From: Terfezia claveryi
Lineage: Eukaryota > Ascomycota > Pezizomycetes > Pezizales > Pezizaceae
Direction: 5' to 3'
DNA length: 64,000 nt
NCBI GenBank assembly: GCA_015179025.1
Contig: WHUX01000036.1
Location: 248,001 to 312,000 of the forward strand
In this document: positions 54,032-64,000 of the stretch, piece by piece
Layout: every line of letters begins with the position of its first letter
How positions within the stretch are numbered: the stretch's first letter is position 1
Translations under genes and position numbers: made by a program
The notes under the pieces: generated by a model
The model's input: the letters and a program-made list of their open reading frames with translations, nothing else
What the model was told of the DNA's origin: nothing
The model's database searches: none

Positions 54032-55318
54032 ATGAATTCCGCACTTCATCACGTCACTTCACAACGGACAGATGAAGCTTATGCTGTTCAAACCCAAGGT
54101 ACCTCCTCTCCAGCTTCATCCCCCCTCGCTATCGGCCAGAGTTCTCTGGGTTTTCTTGCAGAAGTCGCGATCGCTCTTTATGAACAGGAGGCCCAGGGCA
54201 AGATGCCTCCGAGAGTGGCGTCTGCACCGTCAGTGCCATCGCCGATAGAGATACCTGCTCCAACCAAGGCATTGAAGTATGAAGCTACAGAATATCCCCC
54301 AAGTGCTGCTAATACCACCCGGTTACACTAATATAATATGTATCTGTTTCAACGCTAGCAGGCGTAAACGCGTAGTACCTGCCAAAAATAAGGCCCAGTC
54401 GGTAGCTTCAGTAGGAGTAGAGGAGATTCCCGAGCGGCCAGTCAAGTGAGTAGTAACTGAAAGATTCTTGCGGATCCTCGATAGCTCAACTGACATTGTG
54501 TGCAGCCGGGCGCGTGCTCGGGCCGGAGTTCAGCCACAAACACCTAAAGCTTCGTCGAGGTTCGTTACATCAACAACGCCCAAATTAATCGCTTCTGCCC
54601 CAGCTCGACTGACACTTTGTAGGCGGCGAACATTGGCCCAGGCCTCTTCCTCTCAAAGAAGGATCGCCCCTGGCCCAGCACCAGAGGCTAACCCGGGCCC
54701 ATCACAGCCACTTCCAACGTAATACTCCCAGAGGTATTCGCCTATTAATCTGGGAAATGCTAATATCCACATAGGAGCGCGTCTGCAAGTGATCGTGGAA
54801 AGTCGGCCTCGAAGAACCGCAATTCCAAATCCAAGAGCAAGCAGGCAAACAGTCTCTATCCATTCAAGAGGAAGCAAATGAGATCCTTCACAACCATTGA
54901 AGAGATGATTGAGCAATTTGAAATACGAGAGAAGCGCGTAGAGGATTGGGCTAAGCAATATAAACAGAATGGGAGGGTGATTCGGCCCGAGTATGAATTA
55001 TGGAGCAAGGAACAATCAGAGTGGATCATGTCGGCGGCTATCCAGTACAAGAATGACTGGGAAGAGATAACTGCAGGATACCAGAAGGTATTTCCTGAAT
55101 CCAAGCCGCGGTCCAAAAACTCGATTTACTCCAAGTGGTCAAGGCAATGGGAGAGGGAGGAAAAACTGCGTCAAGAGGACCCTTCCAAAACACCAAATTG
55201 GCCCGGCTTTGACAAAATGGTGCCACCAGTGAAAAGGAGGATATCAGAAGACAAAATGAGAATGATAGAGAAGGCACAAGAAATCGTAAAGATCAAACAA
55301 AACTTACAAAAGTCATAA
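54032..55318 (+). CDS. Myb/SANT-like domain protein, probable DNA-binding regulator
   Basis: Four or five exons: 54032-54321, 54362-54445, 54506-54718 and 54775-55318, giving 376 residues. A further 63-nt in-frame intron, from GTTCGT to TTTGTAG inside exon 3, is possible and would give 355. Donors include GTGAGT (54446) and GTAATA (54719); the last acceptor is CACATAG with a GCTAATA branch. The N-terminal half is Ser/Pro/Ala-rich. A basic stretch follows the first intron (RKRVVPAKNK) and another precedes the C-terminal domain (KSASKNRNSKSKSKQ, then FKRKQ). Residues about 268-325 (YELWSKEQSEWIMSAAIQYK, NDWEEITAGYQKVFPESKPR, IYSKWSRQWEREEKL) have the tryptophan spacing of a Myb/SANT-like three-helix fold. 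A nuclear role is inferred from the basic tracts. The first intron donor (GTTACA) is weak. Confidence 0.7.
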
Positions 55319-56642
55319 GGTTCTTTGGCGCAGACGAGTCTTACAACTTCCGTAGTTGCTTCCTGGGATATTTTGAGCGGCAGCAGGCTAGATTTTGCAT
55401 TTTGGTTTGGTTCTGCACATGTTTTGTAGTTCTTGATCTTTTGTTTTTTTGGGGCATCTTGTTACAGTACCGATTCTTAATACTTAAAATATATCATTTT
55501 AGTCAAGTGCAGGGCCCTGGGGCTCGATTATTTCACTTACCTTACTGCACTCACATATCTCTGGTATGTATGTGAGCAAAACCGTATTTACGGAAATCAA
55601 GCTCCGTGGCATAAGAAATAACTGTAGAGATTTCTAATCAGGTAACCTTTCATATAAACCAGAGTGGCAACGGTACTAATAGAAAAACTGCATGCTGAAA
55701 AGCTTGAATGCAACGCGGGATGTTTTTTGAACCTCAGTGTAGTCTGGAAGTTTACATTGTATGCATATTTCATGGGCGATCCGGCAGTTTGCATGCATAT
55801 GCATAGTATTGAGTATTGAAATCCTGCTCTAGGAATCCATGGCGAAAGCCTATCATTACTCCCTGACCACCGAAGTTCAGCTTCATAGGTATATGTAAGT
55901 TCTTTCTGTGCCTACCGTAAGCACAACAGTACTTACCATTAACCTACGGTCCAAGTGGTTAGTGCCATGTATCAATAATTGGCTCCTAACCCCCTGCCCA
56001 TTATCGATTTTGAAAACAAATAACAAGTATTCGGAGGCTTGAGAGTTTGAAATATAAGAACAGATCCTCGTTTTTCAGAGGAGTGGCTTTTTGACGTTTC
56101 ATTTTGTGGTAAAAATTTTCTGTGAGGTAAGCTGGGTAATGTAAGTTGCCTGGCTCAATGCGCCCGCATTGGGTATACTGTTACCGGTAGTGGATATGGA
56201 AGTCCAAGCCCAACGGAGTTTGGTTGGCTTTTAAGTCTTATGCTGTTGTGTCTTCTAGAGATGGTTGATAGTTGGCTAAGTTCTGTATAAATGATGCTGA
56301 TGCCAAGCCCTTTGCTGATAAGTTTAACATGTTACAACATCTGTTGGAGAGTGTAACCGCTAGGACAAAACGTGGTTTGCCTAGACACCGATAGTATATC
56401 GTACGCTCACATCCTACGTACTCCCGAGAAACTCAATCCATTTTGTACTCCTAGCACCCAGAGGGTAGGCCATCCATCCACAACATATGTTAACCTAGGA
56501 TATGAATAAAAAATTTATCTATTTCAGATTTTGGTTATCTCAGCCTCCCAGTAACTACTATCGACGCACAACCCACGCAAAAGAAAACCATCGGGTTATA
56601 AATATCGAACGAAATCTCCCCTTATGTTAGCTAAACCTAGTA
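55319..56642. other. intergenic between convergent genes
   Basis: No supported gene. It contains the 3' flanks of the Myb-like gene and of the DUF3445 gene. Confidence 0.5.
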
Positions 56643-58007
56643 TTACTTCTCTCCAGTCCTCAAATACCGGACGACCCTCTCATTAAATATATGGAAGTTT
56701 TTATACTCCATCATAGGCCCTTTAATACCCTCGATGGCATCAGCCAAATCTTCAGGGCCGCCTCTCCCGCTCGGAGTTCCGTATCCTGGCTCTGGCTTAT
56801 CTTCAGTGCCGGAATGAACAGGCGGTGGGTCATTCCGAATTTGGCCAAGGGGAGTAAGATATGTTCTGATTGTGAATACCAGAGCCTGGGTATTGGGGAG
56901 CCTGGTCAAGGTTTGGTATTCAACTCGAAGTTGAGCCTGAATTTGAATATGTGTTAGTAACTAAGTACTAGAAACTACTTTTGGCCTAACCAACCTGAGA
57001 AGGATCACTATTTTCGGTCGGCTTTGGCATTTCCTTCTCGTACAACTCGTTTCCGTGCGGTACACAGAGTCCATTATGAGTAGTGACAGTCCAGTTCCAC
57101 CTCCTCCAAAGCCTCCCCACCATGACCCTCCCAAAGAAACGATCCATGCTCATCTGGAGCCTTTCCTTATACCCTGGTACAGGAGTATGAATTGCAGCAA
57201 GGGGTTTCCCTAGGAAACCTGGGGCATTGAAACCAGAAGGAAAGCACACGCAAAATGCACCCATTTTATATTCTGATACTTTCCCTTCGTTTGGTAGCAG
57301 GGAGTCTGGGAGGAGCATCAGAAAGTCTTCCTCAATAGTAGTAGCAATTGCTCGGAGAAGGTAATCGACCGTCCGAGCCCTCTCGGAACCTGTGGCCAGC
57401 GCAGTGCGTGTAGGAGGTATGATTGGGTGACATTCCCTTGTCACGAGGTTCTCAAACCATGATCCTTCGCTGGCGAGGCCCAGACCTTTTTTAAGAGAAA
57501 TTCGGAATAAACCAGGATATCTCCGTGGAAGGTAGTACCCGAGTAAATATTCGTACAACTCCTCTATAGCCGGCATCATTTCAGGTTTGAATCCATACAC
57601 AACAGTGGGATATTTTTCTATCAATGCCTTTCGTTTTGCCATACGCTCTGGATACCCATTATCAATTTGAATCCATTGACTAGGCTCCAGGGCTGAGAGC
57701 CCCATAGTAAGGCGATACTCCGTCGGCTTATATGGGCGCCATGGTGTCGAGTGTCGCTCGGGGAGAGTCTCTGGAGTAAGATCCAGTAGTGGGATTATTG
57801 ATGGAGGCCATATTCCCTTATAAAGATTAGGTAAATCTGACTGGATAAATGCTATATTTTGCATTATGCACAACTCACTTCCTTGTCCGTTTTGGCTTTT
57901 GCTGGATTTGCAGAATTGATCTTCGTCCACGAGCTCCATGGCCATTTGTGAAACAAAAATCCTCCGATTACAAAAATGAAAGCAACTGCAACAGTAATAT
58001 AGAACAT
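56643..58007 (-). CDS. DUF3445 / HRQ family protein, putative heme-dependent oxidative N-demethylase, membrane-anchored
   Basis: Three exons, 57879-58007, 56995-57816 and 56643-56936, give 414 residues. Intron 1 (62 nt) starts GTGAGT, with ACCTAATC before a TATAAG acceptor. Intron 2 (58 nt) starts GTTGGT, with ACTAACAC and TTCAG. Exon 1 encodes an N-terminal membrane anchor (YITVAVAFIFVIGGFLFHKW). Family landmarks follow: RPYKPTEYRLTMGLSALEPS, QWIQIDNGYPERMAKRKALI, AIATTIEEDFLMLLPD, GKPLAAIHTPVPGYKERLQM, RWNWTVTTH, and in exon 3 LRVEYQTLTRLPNTQALVFT, IRTYLTPLGQI. The DUF3445 family includes a bacterial heme enzyme that oxidatively demethylates amines through a PAS-like fold; the substrate of fungal members is unknown. 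The anchor would place the domain at the endoplasmic reticulum or another membrane. Confidence 0.88.
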
Positions 58008-60299
58008 AACTTAGTTAAGCTGAATCGAATATATGGAGAGGGCTTGAGGGCTTGATAGTGCAACGAAAGGAGTGGATTCACGGTTCTGGGCATTGAAGTG
58101 GAGAGATCCTAGTCCGGTTACAGGGCTTGTGAAGTCATAACCATGCAGTAAACTAAAGTGGTGACAGTCGGAGAAATCCTAGATAGATATCAAGTAAACT
58201 AAGTAAAATATAAAAATACAACAGCACACAGCAACAGCAAACAGCAACAGCAAACAGCAACAGCCATTATTCGTCAACTCCATGCATCTTCACCCCGTCA
58301 GGTACCAAATTTTCTTCCCGGGGTTTACTCAGATTCCAGAATATCGAAAGAAATACAGGGTAAATTCCCAACTGCTGAAAAATCACAGTGAGCTTTAGCA
58401 AAGCTAGGAATCCTTCTACTACTGTTTGCTGGTTAACCTGCATTAGTATTTAGCCTATGGTCAACACTTTCAGGTGTTTGAAATTATCTAGGGCCGAATT
58501 CCTAGTGGAGCTGGGTTCATGCTGGGGAGGACGGCTGAAACTCGAGATCGGTGGACAGTTGTATTAACTTCGAGCCTCCCAAGATCTCACACGTCAGTAT
58601 TCAGTATCGAGACTTCAATGAATCGGCTCAGCTCACTGTGCCGAGCAACAATCCACCAATCAATGACCCAGCCATGCTGAGTGGTCAGCAAAACAAGGCT
58701 CCGTATATGGGTATAAAGGACTGAAAAAGTCCTTTTCAAGTAGTATATACGCCTCGCTACAAGGACATTTTCGTCAGTGTATGTGGTTTTTTTGGGGGGT
58801 TCTCACTGTTACGCTAGCATTAGTGCTGTTGAAAATATCCCCCAGGACTCGACGTCTATATCAAGGTACCCCTTTTTACCCATGTGACAAAGGAATCAGT
58901 TTCGATCTCAAACATTTCCAATCCCCTGGGTGACGACGAAATCAAGCCTCATGATCAGAAAGCTCTCAGACAATTGAGCTAGTATTTAACGAATCAGAGG
59001 GTCAAAATGCAGGTACACGTATTATATACGTTGAGCGGTGCCCGGTATAGTACACGTACATCCATAAGCTCGAGACTCTAAATATACCCCAAGCATACTC
59101 TACAGCTTGGTCGATCGCATGGATGACCTTACGTTCTGGACCTAGTACGTAAGACAAGTCTATATCGCAATTATAATGCTCTAATCATGAGGTTAGCCCT
59201 ATATGTAGCTACAATATCCATACAGATATGCTCTCATAGAGGATTTTTCTGCACTGAGCCACTCACTCACATATCGTGAAAAGCAGAAAGTAACACTAAT
59301 AGCCTCAGTCAATGTCAAGTCAATATGAAATACTTACAGAAGTCGGACCATGTACAACGATATGCATACCTGCGGTATCCGTCCGTAGCTATACTGGAGT
59401 AGATCGCAAGTAGTATTCTAATAGTGAGGTAATTATGTAGACACTGGTCGTCCCTGCATCTGCATTGGACTACCTACTTAAGTTGGATTGATGCAATAGT
59501 TAATTGATCCGAAACAGTATCTGTAACGCTAAGTATCTTGACATGGTCCTCACTTTGAGACAACCAATCAACGTCCGCGAAGTTAAATGCCTACCGTAGG
59601 CTTCTGTCCTAAAAATTCTAGGGAACTTCGCAGTCATTTCGCCGTCTGGTTCACAGGCCAAGGCCTAATATTTCAGTCTCCAGCCTGATACAAATTTCAA
59701 CCTGAGATCCAGTCAGCTCAATTCCCATGGTTATGCACGTTATTGACAGCAATGCCCCTGTGAGTCCCATGACCTGTCTACATGAACAGGCACAGGGGCT
59801 CAGGGCTGACAATGTCCACACCTGCCTTACCGGTACCGTTTGCAAGGACAATGTGAGCAGGGGTGGCCTGCGAAGTTTCCATATGGACATGCACATTCTG
59901 GTTTCATATCCTGTCGATATGATGTCTCGGAAAATAAGCATTTGGAGAATGGATAAAACAAGACTATAGATGCAACTGATAGGACTGTTGCTGCTAGTCC
60001 CGCAGTTACAAAACTATGTTCAATACTCTCACTCAATTCCCTAGGACAACCCCCTGCTGCTTCTTTTGTTCAGATTAAGCGCTCTTCTATCTCTTTGGTT
60101 ACGTCTCTCAGATTTAAGCCCACCTCATCACTATTATATACTTCTCCAGTCACTGACCTTCTACCGTTGGGCTTGTTTGTTCACCTTTCTGGCACGAAAG
60201 GTGTTGGTGGGCGTGCACCAAAATTTGTCTACCGCTTTTTATATTCCAATACATATAAAAAACAAGATTGCATGGCCATCTTCTGTTATTCAGGACAAA
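58008..60299. other. intergenic, simple repeat and weak ORFs
   Basis: Contains a CAACAG/CAAACAG run at 58231-58264. A minus-strand frame at 59827-60036 has one hydrophobic segment and a Cys-rich end (CACPYGNFAGHPCSHCPC) but no ATG and no closed splice structure. The CT-rich stretch before 60300 may be the promoter of the next gene. Confidence 0.4.
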
Positions 60300-62574
60300 A
60301 TGCTTAGTACGGCCTCAATTCTGGAACCGAGTTTCCCACGGGGTCACCGCCCCACACTCACGTGTACGTCTGTCTCAACAATGGGAAGTTTATCCATACC
60401 TAGGATAAGGATTCTTCTGGCTCCATACATGAGCCCGTATGTGGTGCCGATGAAAAAGGCTCAGACCTGGGAGGTACGTTAAAATCCTGGATGAAATTGA
60501 TAATTAATGCTGGACGGCATATGAAATATGGAATTAATTTGGAAGAATCAATTTGAAAGAGTTTTATCACTGCCGTACCATTTGGATGCTGCTAATTCAC
60601 ATCCGGGGACCTTTAGCTACTATTAAATTTACTCAGCAATCTATTTGGCCCGTCGATTCTCACCTCAGTCCTGAAAATAACAGATACACAGGGTGACGTT
60701 ATACATCGACATGTTTGGGAGGACTTACTGGAGCCTGGCATGATAATTGTTGTTGACACTGGGCCCCTTGATTGTAGCACCAGGGAGGGGGGTATTTCTA
60801 GCGATGGAAAAGGGAAGGAAAAGGCAAAGGCGAAGCAGATACAGGACCCGCTACCTTTTGGACAACCTCCGCACCCCCGGACCACTGTCAGGGAGTCTTC
60901 GCCCAAACAGTCCCAGTCTCGAGATATGCTTGAAGGCAATACAAAAAAGCAGATACTGCCGGAGGGGAAGTTGCCGGATGAAATAATTGAACAATGGGCT
61001 AAAGAACAACCAAAGAGTCCGGGCACGGAAGAGAAGCGGATTACAACTGTGAGCATGTTCATTCAGCAGGGTATGAATGACAGTAAGGTCACTCTGGGTC
61101 AAGTAAATCTTGGCGAAGATATGGAAAAGATGGAGAATCTTCAAGATAAACCACCTGTAGAGTGTCAAAAAACATTTGTACAGGATAATCCTAGGCCTCC
61201 TGTGCAACTAAGCAGAAAAAAGTCAACAGTAGCGAAGGTGGCCAATTGCTTTCACGGAATCAAGTCCCGGTATGGCAGTTCTACATCGAAGGAGACCAAT
61301 GTCGCCCGGAACTCAGGCACGATGGGCATGGTCAACGAAATAACCACAGCCCCACGGAAGGAGAGACAACCAAAGCCCCCTCCCCCATCAATAGGGATCA
61401 CTGTACCCTCTGTAGTACCCACAGCCACCGCTTCTGGTGCTATATCAAACCAACCGGTGAAGCCTGCAACGCGAACAGCATCACTGAGAGCTTTCTTTAG
61501 ATATTTCGATGAAGGAAAGCCTGTGGCAGTCCCACGACGGGCAAAGTCAACGCCGTCTACGTCCGCTAAAGGCGAAGAAAGGCAAAGAAGTCCCGGTGAA
61601 GGTATTACGAGACCCACAACAGCTCCACCAAGCACTATTAGAAACCCAGGACCACGACAACGAACAAATACAGTGGATAATTCTGGTTACGCATCTGACG
61701 GGCCTCCTGTCGTAAGTGGGGCACTTCGGCGAAGAGCAACTGGGGAACACCTGAATGCACCTGCAACATTGAGGAGTCGAAAACCAGCCATGCCGAAGCC
61801 GCCAATAGTGGATGTAAGTCACGCCATCCATAAAGACGCCTAGAAAGTATATTTGCTAACCATGGAAATGATCAGAAACCCCTCCCAAAACTTCCCTATA
61901 CGTTGTCCACATTTCCTGCACCGACACCACCACGCTCACCACTCATCAAAGCAGTTGTAAACCCACCGCAACTACAACCCCAAACACAGACTATAGCACA
62001 AACAACCACAACACCGTCACCCCCCACTCACAAAATCATCCCTTGGGACGAACTGAATCGCCGGTTGGCAATGGAGACTCAGTCAAGAATGGGTGCCCAA
62101 TTACGGAAGTCAAGCATAAGTGCAGGAATATCACACCGCCGAGGCCGATCGGCAGATTCGGGCTTTACCATGAGCGGTAGTGTTCCCTTAAGTTTTGGGG
62201 TGTCGAGGCCTACAACTGCAGTAGTGCAAAACGTTGAGGTGGCTATCAACGGGTTCGGAATGAGGAGTAAGCTCATAAGTGTAGGCAAAACAGGGCCGCA
62301 GGTTCCGGAGCAGAGCACTAGTGCAAGACAAAAAGCAATGCTAGGGAGAGGTGTTAGGAGGGTAGCTTCAGACGATACAATTAGATCTGGGACAGGATCA
62401 TGGCGGCTGACAAACCAATGCGGAGCGGAGCTGAAGAGGCCACAGACGGCAGCTGAGAAGAGGGTGGGAGTTGGTTTGGGAATTGACATGTTAGAAGAAC
62501 TGCCAAAGAAGATTGAGCCGCTTGGGGTTCAGGGAGGAAGATTAATTGCCATTGGAGTCATTCCGGAGGATTAG
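60300..62574 (+). CDS. disordered protein with N-terminal ubiquitin-like domain
   Basis: Three exons, 60300-60473, 60617-61813 and 61876-62574, give 689 residues. Intron 1 (143 nt) starts GTACGT and ends CCTTTAG. Intron 2 (62 nt) starts GTAAGT, has TTGCTAACC and ends GATCAG. The frame is kept at both. Residues about 34-105 (IPRIRILLAPYMSPYVVPMK, KAQTWELLLNLLSNLFGPSI, then HRHVWEDLLEPGMIIVVD) follow the pattern of the ubiquitin-like domain of many fungal proteins, in which a TW-x-x-LL helix and a W-E-D-L-V-x-P-G-M strand frame the fold. The remaining 580 residues are low-complexity, Ser/Pro/Arg/Lys-rich, with short hydrophobic islands (KVANCFHGIKSRYG; TASLRAFFRYFDEG; HKIIPWDELNRRLAME). An adaptor or scaffold role is plausible but unproven. 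An upstream exon with an earlier start is possible. Confidence 0.8.
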
Positions 62575-63387
62575 GAGCGGCGACAAACCGTTTTATTACT
62601 TTTTCTTCGTTTTCCCTCTATTTCACTTTCTTTTGGGAGTATAATTTTGGTTGGGGGTGATGATACTGATAGCAATGGCGTTATAATGGATGGGCTGGAA
62701 TCTTGTTTGTGCGGATTCTCTACGATTGTAGCAAAATTGTTACTAGCTGTTATGGTGATCATGGGGGATTGTTGGAAAAGATGTGGAATCTAAATGAATA
62801 GCTACTTTCTACAGGACGAGGGATAATGAAGCAATGTGGATACAATATAGCAGTGCCACTATCGCTTCAATAATAGTGAAAATCTCTAACGGTACTCATT
62901 CAGATCATTTACGCATGCACTATTGTTACCCTCATATATTTGGGCACTGTGGTAGGACTAGTAGAAATCTTGTTTATCTTACATGCCAGCTATATGGATG
63001 ACTTATTATCTTCGCGAATACTCTGGCTGATCATGAGCGCTATCTTTACCTATTTCAAGCCCAAGGAATTAGATATTTACCAAGTCGTGATTACTGTAGC
63101 ACCCGACGACCGACAACCCGTTTTCTGGCGAGCCTGTTTGCGAACTTTTTTCAAGTGTTCAAGATGATGGGAGGTGGCTCCAAGTAAAAAGTAATCGGGA
63201 AACTTTGTTTTATTTTTCTCTCTCCCACAGTTTTCTATACGTAGGTACCCTCCCTCAACTCCAGTTACCGGTACACTTGCTCACTTTCTTGTTTTGTTTT
63301 TATTATTTTTTATTGTTTTATTATTTTATTATCTTATTTTTTTTATATACAGTATATATATTTTTTCTCCCTATCTTTAACAAAGAA
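62575..63387. other. intergenic, T-rich
   Basis: 3' flank of the ubiquitin-like gene, then T-rich DNA from about 63200. No gene is supported. Confidence 0.45.
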
Positions 63388-63445
<58 letters not shown>

Positions 63446-63446
63446 G
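63388..63446. repeat. (AAT)n microsatellite
   Basis: About 19 uninterrupted AAT units. Confidence 0.95.
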
Positions 63447-64000
63447 GTGTTTTTTCTGTCTACTTTTGGCTTTTTTTTTTTTTTCCTTTATTTTTTTTTA
63501 GGTTTTTCTTAGTAGTCTATACTTATATGTATAAGAGACGAGACTCAAAAATAAACAATTAAGGCTATATGATAAAGATCATATTGTGGGGTGCATGAAC
63601 CATGACAGCTAACCGTTTTTTGAAGTGTACAAGTTAAGTAACTACAATTAATGTATAAAGAATATCTAGTTAAAAACTTGTCCCAAAGAGCATCGCGAAC
63701 TCGATTTACCAAGTACTCATGACACAGACTAGCCTGGTGCCTAGGCACAGATGGTGTTCGAGGATTGGTCTCCTGAACACGCCTGAGGTATCAAATTCCT
63801 CAAACGCTGTATTCCACAGAATACGTCAATTGGCTTCAATCAGAGAACCAAAGTCAACGTTTTGTACAGGAAACATCAATCATCAGAGAGTGAAATGCTA
63901 GAGATGCAGGAAAACATAACCCAAATGATTGACAAGTATGCCAAAGGGCCGTGACGCCTGAAAAAGTCCCCGCTATGCAGAAAAATAGGTATCACACGCT
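63447..64000. other. right edge, no gene seen
   Basis: T-rich, then mixed sequence to the window end; no supported coding sequence. Confidence 0.4.

Noticed and set aside
59827..60036. Minus-strand frame with a hydrophobic segment and Cys-rich tail
   Set aside because: No ATG and no closed splice structure; kept only as a note in the intergenic entry.
1..64000. CRISPR arrays, prokaryotic operons, phage or rRNA genes
   Set aside because: The tandem repeats present lack regular unique spacers, coding genes have spliceosomal introns, and no rRNA sequence was recognised.

Overview
The window is nuclear DNA of a filamentous ascomycete (Pezizomycotina). The evidence is short spliceosomal introns (16-nt and 4-nt exons, introns of about 46-180 nt, CTAAC/CTAAT branch sites, GTNNGT donors), clear fungal orthologues (AIM21, TVP18, NTF2, a DUF3445/HRQ protein), and long gene-poor stretches of decayed transposons. 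The class cannot be fixed from sequence alone; Leotiomycetes is only a guess. There is no bacterial-style operon, CRISPR array or phage.

Layout. 1-8 kb is repeat-rich: a small three-exon Cys-containing gene (664-1010), a duplicated gag-like region with a CCHC zinc knuckle (1440-2952), a tandem satellite of about 290-bp units (3.05-4.87 kb), a second gag-like ORF broken by a stop (5133-5429) and a nested direct/inverted repeat field (6.5-7.1 kb). 7.9-9.1 kb has a probable multi-exon gene of uncertain structure. 9-31 kb is gene-poor. It holds a small RGTDG-type gene (14 kb), an intron-containing tRNA-Asp (16.1 kb), a decayed gene ending in a PD-(D/E)XK-like domain (16.3-18.2 kb), a pogo-like DNA transposon remnant (19.6-20.6 kb), two pseudogenes with in-frame stops (25 and 26 kb) and a Tad-like LINE tail (28.5 kb).

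31-47 kb is the gene-dense core: AIM21 (actin-patch regulator), TVP18 (Golgi membrane), NTF2 (Ran import), an unassigned 157-aa protein, a chromodomain protein beside or fused to a single-pass membrane protein, a small membrane ORF and a secreted/GPI-like protein. 47-54 kb is nearly empty apart from a dense hairpin cluster at 49.3 kb. 54-62.6 kb holds a Myb/SANT-like protein, a DUF3445/HRQ protein with a membrane anchor and a 689-aa protein with an N-terminal ubiquitin-like region.

The genes look like unrelated housekeeping and lineage-specific genes, not a cluster. The most distinctive unexplained signals are a short dispersed motif (AGTCTGGTT / AACCAGACT, 17 exact copies counted by eye, about 0.5 expected), its palindromic clusters, the dyad-rich satellite, and the possible membrane-anchored chromodomain protein. 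Exon borders were set by eye from splice consensus and reading frame, without transcript data.
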